Notes under the pieces: model-generated | What the model saw: the letters and a program-made list of their open reading frames with translations, nothing else | What the model was told of the DNA's origin: nothing | The model's database searches: none | Shown here: positions 1 through 6,230 of the stretch, piece by piece | Layout of the letters: every line of letters starts with the position of its first letter | Position numbering within the stretch: the first letter of the stretch is position 1 | Program-made: the position numbers and the translations under genes | Source: an uncultured Verrucomicrobia subdivision 3 bacterium | GTDB taxonomy: Bacteria > Verrucomicrobiota > Verrucomicrobiae > Limisphaerales > CAMLLE01 | Assembly (NCBI GenBank): GCA_946480555.1 | Contig: CAMLLE010000101.1 | Span: forward strand, 1 to 8,479 | DNA: 8,479 bases | Direction: 5' to 3'

Positions 1-2590
1 GTTTGATCGTCCGGCTCTGATCGCGCACGGTGACTTGAACCTCCGCTTTCAGGCACTCCGCTGCGGACGACCGTTGTCCGTCCGTGAGACCAATGTGCGG
101 TTCTTTCAACGCGTATTCGCGCACCGGCACTTCAATGACGTCTCCAAACTCCAATGGAATATCGCGGCTGCAATCGATGCCGTTGGTTGCGTTCAGCAAG
201 TTCACAGTAATGGTGTGTTCGCCTTTGCCCGTGCGCGCCGGGCGGTGCACGATGATTCGTTTCAACTCGGGAAAAATCAGCTTCTCGGGATCTACTGGGA
301 AATCCGAACTCGACCGAATGTTGCCGCGAACTGTGTTTGGTTGCATCCAGTAAAACCGCAGCAACGTTTCCAAAACCGTAAACCGGTTCGAAACCGCCGG
401 GTCCAACTGAAACACCACCTTCGGCCGGCTCATCCCCTGCCGCGTCACCCGAATGCTGGTGAAGTCCGGAAGATCATCCAGCGCGCCATGCTGACGGAGC
501 AACGCGACGATTTCCTCAGGCTTCATGGCATCGGATGGCAATTGCTCATTGAAACCAAACGAAACCGCTCCGATTGGCGGGTTGATCCGTTCCTTTGCCA
601 GGACCATCGGGGTTTTACCTTCGTCGTTCTGGGCATTAGGCTCAGCTCCCGCTTTCAGCAATGCTTCGATCACGCCGCGGCTGCCTTGCCTGATTGCAGC
701 GTGAAGAGCCGTCCAACCCTCTTTGTCCGTCGCCTGCACATCGGCCTTGTAGCGCAACAGCAATTCGACCGCTGGGGGATTGCCTGAACCGGCCGCCAAC
801 ATCAGTGGGCTTCGGGAATGCTCATCGCGGGCGTTTGGATCGGCCCCAGCTTTGAGCATGGCTTCTAGAAGGTTCGTGCGACTCACGACATTCCAGGAAC
901 GCATCAGTGGCGTGCCCTCTGGACCCGTCACATTCGGGTTCGCCCCGAACTTCAGCAGCAATTCCACCAGCTCGTCTCCGAAATGAAGCGCATAGTGGAG
1001 CGGAGGAATTGGGGTGCCCGTAGAGTAACTTGCGTTACCAACCAATTGGACCGAACCACCCAATCGACCCGGCCTGTTTGGATCTGCCCCCGCTTCGAGC
1101 AGGCGGCGAACGACCGGAGCATCACGTTTCTGAATCGCAGCCAGAAGAGGCTGATTCGTGGTTCCAGCGTTGGGGTCCGCCTTCGCTTTGAGAAGCACTT
1201 CAGTCGTGCCGGTTTCGTTTCGCGAAAGCGATTTCGAGAGAGCTGTGATTCCGCTGTTGTCGAACGCATTCACGTCAGCGCCGGCGGCAATCAGGAGTTC
1301 CATCAAATTCACGCGCCCGTTTTGTGCCGCTTCGTGCAACGGCGTTTCGCCCTGGCGATTCTTCGCGTTGGGATCAGCCTTGTGATGCAGCAACGTTTCG
1401 GCAACGGCTTGGAAACCGGAACCTGCCGCAACGTGCAGCGCAGTGTCGCCCCGACTGTTCTGGGCGTTGATGTGAGCGCCGTTCTTGACCAGCAATTCGA
1501 CCGCCGCCTTGTGGCCACCTCGAACTGCATGATGAAGCGGCGCATCAGTGCCAGAGATGCGATTCACTTCGGCGCCGGATTTAAGGAGGAACTCTGCAAC
1601 GCGCAGCTGGCCCAAGCCAGCAGCCCGAGCCAACGGAGTCAGCCGCGGTTCACCCGTGGGCGCATTGATCAAATCCGGGCTGTTTTGAATCATCGCCTGG
1701 AGCCGGCGGATTTCTTTTTCTTCGTCGTCAAGGACGGGCTGAGGTTCATCCTTGCGAAGGGGGGCGGCGCCGGATTGACCTTGCAGCACCTTTGCACGTT
1801 CGGCGGCGATTTTATGTTTCAGCTCAAGCCCTTTGAGGATCGCGTCCGTTTCTTCGTCAATCTCCTGATGAATCCCCTTGATGCTCTCAACGGCAGCTTT
1901 GAACTGCGGATGATCGGAGTTGTAGTTGACGGCGGCTTGTCGTTGCTTCTGCACAGCATCAGCCAACGATTCAAGAAGCCGCGCCAACCGCTCGGTCGTA
2001 TGGATTTGTCGGATTGCAGTTCGCCATTCGTTGTTTGGCAAAGCACGCAGCATGTCGATCTGAACTTTGAGCGTGGCCGCCTCCGCAGCGGCTTCTTCCG
2101 CCGCCCTGGTCCATGCCGAGCCTTGCGCGGGAGCCGTTTCACTTTGAAGCACCCTGCCCATCCCCGCCAGATTCTGCCGGCTCAACGTGACCAGCGTTTG
2201 TTGATCCGAGAAATCGCGGACGATGCGTTCGTATTGCTGAACGGCGTCGTTGGTGCGGCCGAGTTTGCGATAGCATTCGCCCAGGCGGAAGATCGCTGTT
2301 GCGGCAATCTGGCGGTTCCTGTCGAACTGCCTGGCCAGCGCGTCGTAGCTGGCAATCGCTGCGTCCAGATTCCGATTTGCCTCTTCTTCAAACAATCCGC
2401 GCTGGAGCAGCGAGGTCAGGTCGTTCGTCGCCGCCGCAAACGTTTGGGCGACGCACAACAAGCTCAACGCGGCGACGCAGAGGACGCGGAGAAGCGCAGA
2501 GGCAATGCAATTCCGTTTTGCGGTCCTCTGCAATCTCTGCGTCTCTGCGTTGAATGCGTGTCGCATTTCCCGGATTCGATCGTCTTTCAT
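1..2590 (-). CDS. Exported TPR / coiled-coil / ankyrin-repeat protein, C-terminus outside the window
   Basis: The frame opens at an ATG at 2588-2590 and stays open for 863 codons to the left edge, so the end is missing. An in-frame TAA lies six bases before this ATG, so translation cannot start upstream; Met9 (2566) is an alternative. Residues 1-54 look like a signal peptide with a long charged front, a hydrophobic stretch at about 30-47 and an Ala-rich cleavage region near 52-54. Residues 57-128 form TPR-like helical hairpins (AIFRLGECYRKLGRTNDAV). Residues 135-300 are Gln/Glu/Lys/Ala-rich and probably helical or coiled-coil. Residues 305-705 hold about eleven ankyrin repeats of the form TPLHxAAxxGxxxxVELLLxxGADPNA; the sixth and last carry insertions. 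Residues after 705 look like a beta-rich domain (IPLEFGDVIEVPVREY), vaguely like SLBB/polysaccharide-export ligand domains; that is a weak guess. Likely a periplasmic or surface protein-binding scaffold; partner unknown. Residues 14-43 are encoded by a repeat. Confidence 0.9.
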   Translation of the reverse strand, partial: MKDDRIREMRHAFNAETQRLQRTAKRNCIASALLRVLCVAALSLLCVAQTFAAATNDLTSLLQRGLFEEEANRNLDAAIASYDALARQFDRNRQIAATAIFRLGECYRKLGRTNDAVQQYERIVRDFSDQQTLVTLSRQNLAGMGRVLQSETAPAQGSAWTRAAEEAAAEAATLKVQIDMLRALPNNEWRTAIRQIHTTERLARLLESLADAVQKQRQAAVNYNSDHPQFKAAVESIKGIHQEIDEETDAILKGLELKHKIAAERAKVLQGQSGAAPLRKDEPQPVLDDEEKEIRRLQAMIQNSPDLINAPTGEPRLTPLARAAGLGQLRVAEFLLKSGAEVNRISGTDAPLHHAVRGGHKAAVELLVKNGAHINAQNSRGDTALHVAAGSGFQAVAETLLHHKADPNAKNRQGETPLHEAAQNGRVNLMELLIAAGADVNAFDNSGITALSKSLSRNETGTTEVLLKAKADPNAGTTNQPLLAAIQKRDAPVVRRLLEAGADPNRPGRLGGSVQLVGNASYSTGTPIPPLHYALHFGDELVELLLKFGANPNVTGPEGTPLMRSWNVVSRTNLLEAMLKAGADPNARDEHSRSPLMLAAGSGNPPAVELLLRYKADVQATDKEGWTALHAAIRQGSRGVIEALLKAGAEPNAQNDEGKTPMVLAKERINPPIGAVSFGFNEQLPSDAMKPEEIVALLRQHGALDDLPDFTSIRVTRQGMSRPKVVFQLDPAVSNRFTVLETLLRFYWMQPNTVRGNIRSSSDFPVDPEKLIFPELKRIIVHRPARTGKGEHTITVNLLNATNGIDCSRDIPLEFGDVIEVPVREYALKEPHIGLTDGQRSSAAECLKAEVQVTVRDQSRTIK
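2464..2553. repeat. Imperfect inverted repeat of GAGACGCAGAG type inside the ankyrin gene start
   Basis: The left arm starts at 2464 (TCAACGCGGCGACGCAGAGG) and the right arm ends at 2553 (TCTCTGCGTCTCTGCGTTGA). The terminal 21 bases of the two arms pair with four mismatches. It resembles the inverted repeats at 3563-3680 and 6048-6227 but has CAGAG in place of CGGAG in most units. It lies wholly inside the reading frame of the ankyrin protein and encodes residues 14-43. Confidence 0.75.
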
Positions 2591-2599
2591 AGCTTAAGA

Positions 2600-2604
2600 T
2601 CCTC
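2600..2604 (-). promoter_or_regulatory. Shine-Dalgarno-like site for the ankyrin gene
   Basis: On the minus strand GAGGA ends nine bases before the ATG at 2590. With the in-frame TAA between it and the ATG, this favours 2590 over the internal Met9 codon. The other genes here show only weak or no such sites. Confidence 0.5.
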
Positions 2605-2612
2605 GTTCTTCG

Positions 2613-2646
2613 TTTCCGCTTTCCCGCTTTCTCGATTTCCGCTTTT
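2613..2646. repeat. Degenerate 8-base tandem repeat (TTTCCGCT-like)
   Basis: Four roughly 8-base units read TTTCCGCT, TTCCCGCT, TTCTCGAT and TTCCGCTT, followed by a short T run. The strand is strongly pyrimidine-biased. It lies in the leader of the ankyrin gene, just upstream of the ribosome-binding site, where the transcript would be purine-rich. No function is apparent. Confidence 0.55.
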
Positions 2647-2754
2647 TCCGTCCGGCCTCCTGGCGCTGCTGCTCTGATTGCGCGCATCATCCATGACGCT
2701 GCTTTCGGAGTTGTCATGCTTTTGCAAAATTGTTCGAACCTGAAGTTCCAAGCA

Positions 2755-2856
2755 CCAAGTTCCAAGTTCCAAAGAAGGCTCAAGTTCCAAAATCCAAGGA
2801 GAGCGATTTCCATTTGAGATTTGGCATTTGAAGTCTCTTTGGAACTTGGAACTTGG
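2755..2856. repeat. CAAGTTC-type inverted repeat with 21-bp perfect arms
   Basis: Bases 2755-2775 and 2836-2856 are perfect reverse complements over 21 bp, built from tandem AAGTTCC units, with a 60-base spacer that carries further partial copies. The element begins 18 bases beyond the response-regulator stop and fills much of the 283-base gap before the ankyrin gene. The transcript could fold into a long hairpin that hinders read-through or protects the upstream message's 3' end, but there is no T run of an intrinsic terminator. Similar repeats occur, from memory, in many Verrucomicrobia and Planctomycetes. Confidence 0.85.
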
Positions 2857-2873
2857 AACTTGAGGTTTTGCAT

Positions 2874-3554
2874 TCACATCTCCAGCCGATAACCAACGCC
2901 ATGCACGGTCTTGATCCAGCGTGGCGAATCAGGATCAGGCTCCAGCTTGCGGCGCAGGCTCGCGATGTGGCTGTCCACCGTGCGCGTGGTGGGAAACGCG
3001 CCGTAACCCCAGACCACATCCAGAAATTTCTCGCGCGAAATCGGTTCGCCCTGCTCCTCTGCCATGAGGCGCAACATGGAAAACTCTTTTGCCGTAAAAT
3101 GAACTGGCGTGCTGCCGCGCACCGCGGTTTGACGCGCCAGGTCCACTTCCACATCGCCGAATTTCAGCCGGGCAGGAACTCTTGTTTGCCGTTCGAATCG
3201 CCGCAACAGCGCCCGCACGCGCGCCAGCAATTCTTCCGTGCTGAACGGTTTGACGAGATAATCGTCCGCGCCGGCGTCGAGGCCGTTCACGCGATCTTCA
3301 ATCTGGCCTTTCGCGGTGAGCATCAGGATCGGCACGGGATTGGAAAGCCGCCGCAGTTCCGCGCACACTGCAAAGCCATCCAGCTTCGGCATCATGACGT
3401 CGAGCAGGATGAGATCGGGCTTCTCGGAAATCGCGCGATCGAGGCCAGCGGCGCCATCCGCAGCGGTGATGACGCGGTAATCTTCGGCGGCAAGCGCGTC
3501 CGCCAGCGCGGTGCGCATCGGAGTTTCATCTTCAATGATCAGGATGCGAGACAT
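2874..3554 (-). CDS. OmpR/PhoB-family two-component response regulator
   Basis: A complete 226-residue protein of the usual family length. Residues 1-118 form a receiver domain: acidic pocket Glu8/Asp9, phospho-acceptor Asp52 in LILLDVMMPKLDG, Thr80 in ILMLTAK, and Lys102 in DDYLVKPF. Residues 128-226 form a winged-helix DNA-binding domain, with the typical FTAKEFSMLRLM and the closing TRTVDSHIASLRRKLEPD...VHGVGYRLEM. Phosphorylation by the kinase encoded just upstream should switch on binding to promoter DNA in the cytoplasm; targets cannot be told from the sequence. An in-frame TAA nine bases ahead of the ATG at 3554 fixes the start, although no good ribosome-binding site is visible. It lies 85 bases after the kinase stop, in the same direction, separated by part of an inverted repeat. 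All key residues are present. Confidence 0.96.
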   Translation of the reverse strand: MSRILIIEDETPMRTALADALAAEDYRVITAADGAAGLDRAISEKPDLILLDVMMPKLDGFAVCAELRRLSNPVPILMLTAKGQIEDRVNGLDAGADDYLVKPFSTEELLARVRALLRRFERQTRVPARLKFGDVEVDLARQTAVRGSTPVHFTAKEFSMLRLMAEEQGEPISREKFLDVVWGYGAFPTTRTVDSHIASLRRKLEPDPDSPRWIKTVHGVGYRLEM

Positions 3555-3562
3555 ACGACGTT

Positions 3563-3680
3563 ACCGCGGAGGCGCGGAGACGCGGAGTTTTGAAAGGCGC
3601 AGAACGCGTGATCGGAACTGTTCTGGAGTGCGCATTTGATCAAAGATCTCTTCTCCGCGCCTCCGTGTCTCCGCGGTGAA
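3563..3680. repeat. GCGGAGAC-type inverted repeat between kinase and regulator, overlapping the kinase 3' end
   Basis: The left arm at 3563-3587 (ACCGCGGAGGCGCGGAGACG...) and the right arm at 3652-3680 (ending GTGTCTCCGCGGTGAA) are imperfect reverse complements: three mismatches in 24 bases when 3563-3586 is paired with 3653-3676. The right arm matches 6199-6227 at 28 of 29 bases, so this is the same family. It supplies the kinase's last residues, while its spacer contains the kinase stop codon and its left arm ends eight bases from the regulator start codon. Confidence 0.85.
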
Positions 3681-5973
3681 CCACCGGCAGTTCCATCGTG
3701 AAACAGCTTCCCTTCCCAACTTCGCTTTCGACGCGCACCCGCCCGCCATGGGCTTCAACGATGTGTTTCACAATGCTCAATCCAATGCCGACGCCTTGCG
3801 TCTCGCGGCGCAATTCCGAGCCGAGGCGGTAGAAGCGTTCGAAAATCTTTTCGTGCTCGGCAGCGGGAATTCCCGGGCCGCAATCCCTGACGGAAAGCTC
3901 CACTCCAACCTCGGAGGGACGAGTTACACGAGTCCCCATTCCGCTGGTTGAGGAAGGTCGGACTTGGCGCGATGAAAAAGTTGGGGACTCCCAAAGCTCG
4001 TCCCTCCGGGAGGCGATGCCGACGATCACGGCCTGTCCTTTCGGCGAATGCTTCACCGCGTTATCGATCAGGTTGATCAACGCCTGCTGGATGGCGCGGC
4101 CATCGATTTCCAAGATCAGTTCCGAGTTTTCGGTTTCAAGTTTCGAGTCTTCGCTCCCCTGAATGTTGAGCGTTAAATGTTCATTGTTGAATGTTTCCAC
4201 CTTCAAATGAACTTCCCGTTCCACCGCGTAAGGTTCCATCAATTTCACCGTTTCGCAGACAAGCGCCGTCAAGTCAGTCGCTTCAAATTCGTATTGCTTC
4301 CGTCCTTGTTCGATGCGGGAGAAGTCCAGGACGTTTTCGATTAGCGACGAAAGCCGGCGACACTCTTGGACAATGAATTTGAAATACTCGTGCTGCTTGC
4401 GCGGCTCGGAAATTTTCCCGCGCTCCAGGCTCTCCGCCATCAATCGCACGGAGGCAATCGGCGCGCGCAGTTCATGCGAGACGCTGGAGACGAAGTTGGA
4501 TTTCTGTTCGTTGAGTCGAAGCTGCTTTCGGAAGCCACGAGATGCCGTTATCAAGCCGATCAGCGATGCCAGAGCTGACGCGACAATCAGGCTGCCAAAC
4601 AGAAATGTGCGCCGGCTCTGCCGTTCATATAAAATCTCGGGGCTGACTAGCGATATGCTGATCTGAAAGGGATGAACATGCTGATTAAGAGGAAGGTTCC
4701 TCCATGCTCCACTGGCTTGTCCAAGAATCGGCAAACTGGCTTTTGCTGGTTTGTCGATTTCATTGCGCGATAAGGCAATTTTCCTTCCAGCCATTTCAAA
4801 ATCCACGAGAGCGTATGGCGGCAGAGGAATCCTCGATTTGTTTACCGTGGAGCGGAGCGACTTCTCCACAATGACCTGCGGAAACAGCAGGTACTCGTAA
4901 TGGCCGAGGTGCGGCTGCGTGTAATTGGTCGAGACGGTACGACGGTCACCCAGCACAAGCAGGAATTTTCCCACGCTGGAGTCCACCCAGAATGGACCCG
5001 GGTTCCAAGTGTTCGTCGTCGGACGCTGCTCCCGGAAATCTTCCAACACCTGCCGGGCGGCTGCGTCCGATTTCCACCACGCGCTCAACGTCGCCGCAAA
5101 TTGGTCGAACGGCGTGCCCCGCGTTACCCGTTCCGTTTCGGCGATAAGGATTGGTGAAAAACACGACCGGCGGTACGCAATCATCCAGGCAATTGTGTTG
5201 TGCCGAACAAACTCATCCGGCAATCCCGCGCCGTCGGCCAGGCGGCGCAACGCCTGATAGCAAATCAATTGTCCGATCGGCAACCCAGTGTCCGTCAGAT
5301 CCCCTGAGTAACCCCACAGCGCACGGGAAGATCCCGCTATTTGATTGGCTGCCTCGGGGTCAGGTACTCCGTGGATTTTTGCCAGCAACAAGAGGTATTC
5401 CGCATTTGCACGCGCGCCACCAGGCGGTTTCGATGCGATAAATCTTTCGAGGAGGCTCTGCACCTTGGTTGAATCCTTTGCGACGAATTCCGACTCTTCA
5501 GCCTCCAGCCAAAGCTGCTGCTGGTCGGCTGTTAGCTGTCCAAGCCACTCTGGCGGCGCGGGAGGCATCGTTTCCGGCTGCTCTTCAATATAAAGGCGGG
5601 CGTCAGCTGGCGGCAGTGCAGTGATATCGATTTCAGGATTCGCCTGGTGCCATTCCTCGATGCGTCGCTCCGCAGCCTCTTGCGTTGACCGGCCGCCCGC
5701 CCAACTGGATAGACCCAAATCGGCTGTCCGGTTCCCGTGAAGATTGAAGCTCGCTTCGCGATAGTCCCGCAACTGCTGGACGCCCTCCATGCTGATGGCC
5801 AGTGCGAGTTGCTGGGCGATGGCTGCGGCAGATTCGCGCGCCTCCTGTTCGGCGATCAGTCGATCCTGCTGCAGTGAATACAATCCGAAGCAAACCAACG
5901 CCGCAACCGGCGCAAGGATCAAAACTCCCTGCCAGAAAAAGCCCGGCTTTGCTCGTTTGGGTTTGCCCGCCAT
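3640..5973 (-). CDS. Membrane sensor histidine kinase with a large extracytoplasmic domain
   Basis: A complete 777-residue protein. Helix TM1 is at about 12-33 and TM2 at about 457-478, leaving roughly 420 residues outside the membrane that match no sensor domain I recognise. After TM2 comes the dimerisation/phosphoacceptor domain with His500 in SVSHELRAPIASVRLMAE, then a HATPase domain with N-box Asn638 (LINLIDNAVKHS), G1 box DCGPGIP at 697-703, F-box ERFYR and G2 box GVGIGL at 727-732. It should autophosphorylate on His500 and pass phosphate to Asp52 of the regulator encoded next. An in-frame TAA 12 bases before the ATG at 5973 fixes the start; only a weak AGG precedes it. Oddities: residues 594-618 and 656-687 are repeat-encoded inserts between conserved ATP-binding motifs, and the last 12 or so residues (HRGDTEARRRDL) come from a third repeat. 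The catalytic motifs are intact, so it is probably functional. Confidence 0.95.
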   Translation of the reverse strand: MAGKPKRAKPGFFWQGVLILAPVAALVCFGLYSLQQDRLIAEQEARESAAAIAQQLALAISMEGVQQLRDYREASFNLHGNRTADLGLSSWAGGRSTQEAAERRIEEWHQANPEIDITALPPADARLYIEEQPETMPPAPPEWLGQLTADQQQLWLEAEESEFVAKDSTKVQSLLERFIASKPPGGARANAEYLLLLAKIHGVPDPEAANQIAGSSRALWGYSGDLTDTGLPIGQLICYQALRRLADGAGLPDEFVRHNTIAWMIAYRRSCFSPILIAETERVTRGTPFDQFAATLSAWWKSDAAARQVLEDFREQRPTTNTWNPGPFWVDSSVGKFLLVLGDRRTVSTNYTQPHLGHYEYLLFPQVIVEKSLRSTVNKSRIPLPPYALVDFEMAGRKIALSRNEIDKPAKASLPILGQASGAWRNLPLNQHVHPFQISISLVSPEILYERQSRRTFLFGSLIVASALASLIGLITASRGFRKQLRLNEQKSNFVSSVSHELRAPIASVRLMAESLERGKISEPRKQHEYFKFIVQECRRLSSLIENVLDFSRIEQGRKQYEFEATDLTALVCETVKLMEPYAVEREVHLKVETFNNEHLTLNIQGSEDSKLETENSELILEIDGRAIQQALINLIDNAVKHSPKGQAVIVGIASRRDELWESPTFSSRQVRPSSTSGMGTRVTRPSEVGVELSVRDCGPGIPAAEHEKIFERFYRLGSELRRETQGVGIGLSIVKHIVEAHGGRVRVESEVGKGSCFTMELPVVHRGDTEARRRDL
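3912..4008. repeat. Hairpin-forming repeat inserted in frame in the kinase gene
   Basis: Bases 3912-3923 (CGGAGGGACGAG) and 3997-4008 (CTCGTCCCTCCG) are a 12-bp perfect inverted pair. Inside them, GAGTCCCC at 3930-3937 pairs with GGGGACTC at 3983-3990, so the 97-base unit can fold as a nested hairpin. It encodes kinase residues 656-687, a Ser/Arg/Pro-rich stretch unlike the ATP-binding fold, sitting between the strand after the N-box and the strand leading to the G1 box. I believe the outer sequence is a recurrent repeat in this type of genome, but no second copy occurs in this window. Confidence 0.7.
4120..4154. repeat. Five degenerate 7-base units inside the kinase gene
   Basis: Consecutive 7-mers read TTCCGAG, TTTTCGG, TTTCAAG, TTTCGAG and TCTTCGC. 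Five units of seven bases encode the Ser/Glu/Lys-rich stretch SEDSKLETENSE of the kinase (about residues 607-618). Together with the adjoining repeat at 4160-4194 this makes an insert of about 25 residues just ahead of the N-box helix. Confidence 0.65.
4160..4194. repeat. ACATTCAAC-type dispersed repeat, copy 1, inside the kinase gene
   Basis: The reverse complement of these 35 bases matches 7833-7867 at 34 of 35 positions. It is built from short ACATTCAAC-like direct repeats. In the kinase frame it encodes TFNNEHLTLNIQ (about residues 594-605). Confidence 0.85.
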
Positions 5974-6047
5974 GTGCGCCTGTTATGCGACGATCCTGAC
6001 GGCGTCGCAAGGAACAGTTGTCATGGAATTGCAAAATCGGGGAGAGA

Positions 6048-6227
6048 TTCACCGCGGAGACGCGGAGGCGCGGAGGCGCGGAGAAGGGATTGAAGAAAGA
6101 TTCTGAGGAGAAGCCAGAACCCGGAACCCGTCATTGCATTGATTGGCCAGCCTTCAGCTGGCAGCTGAACGCCCGGCCGCGCGAAACTCCAGGTTTCCTC
6201 TCCGCGCCTCCGCGTCTCCGCGGTGAA
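6048..6227. repeat. GCGGAGAC-type inverted repeat with 28-bp perfect arms, downstream of purF
   Basis: Bases 6048-6075 and 6200-6227 are perfect reverse complements over 28 bp (TTCACCGCGGAGACGCGGAG... against ...CTCCGCGTCTCCGCGGTGAA), with a 124-base spacer. The unit ends three bases beyond the purF stop and fills most of the 257-base gap before the kinase. The spacer holds a palindrome, TTCAGCTGGCAGCTGAA, at 6153-6169. No target-site duplication flanks the arms and no transposase is encoded. It could fold into a strong 3' hairpin in the purF transcript. The remaining 5974-6047 is the kinase leader, in which I see no clear promoter. Confidence 0.9.
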
Positions 6228-6230
6228 AAC

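Noticed and set aside
983..2677. A 564-codon open frame on the plus strand
   Set aside because: It is codon-aligned antisense to the ankyrin gene, has an Arg/Phe/Gln-rich composition with no domain, and the minus strand gives clear ankyrin repeats.
2732..2739. Palindrome GTTCGAAC as a possible LexA-type operator
   Set aside because: It lacks the four-base spacing of a GAAC-N4-GTTC box, and no SOS gene is nearby.
2388..2873. A 161-codon minus-strand frame overlapping the ankyrin gene start
   Set aside because: Its sequence is that of the CAAGTTC and GAGACGCAGAG repeats, and it is out of frame with the well-supported ankyrin protein.
6048..6227. Insertion sequence with terminal inverted repeats
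   Set aside because: The core encodes no transposase and there is no flanking duplication, so it is listed as a repeat only.
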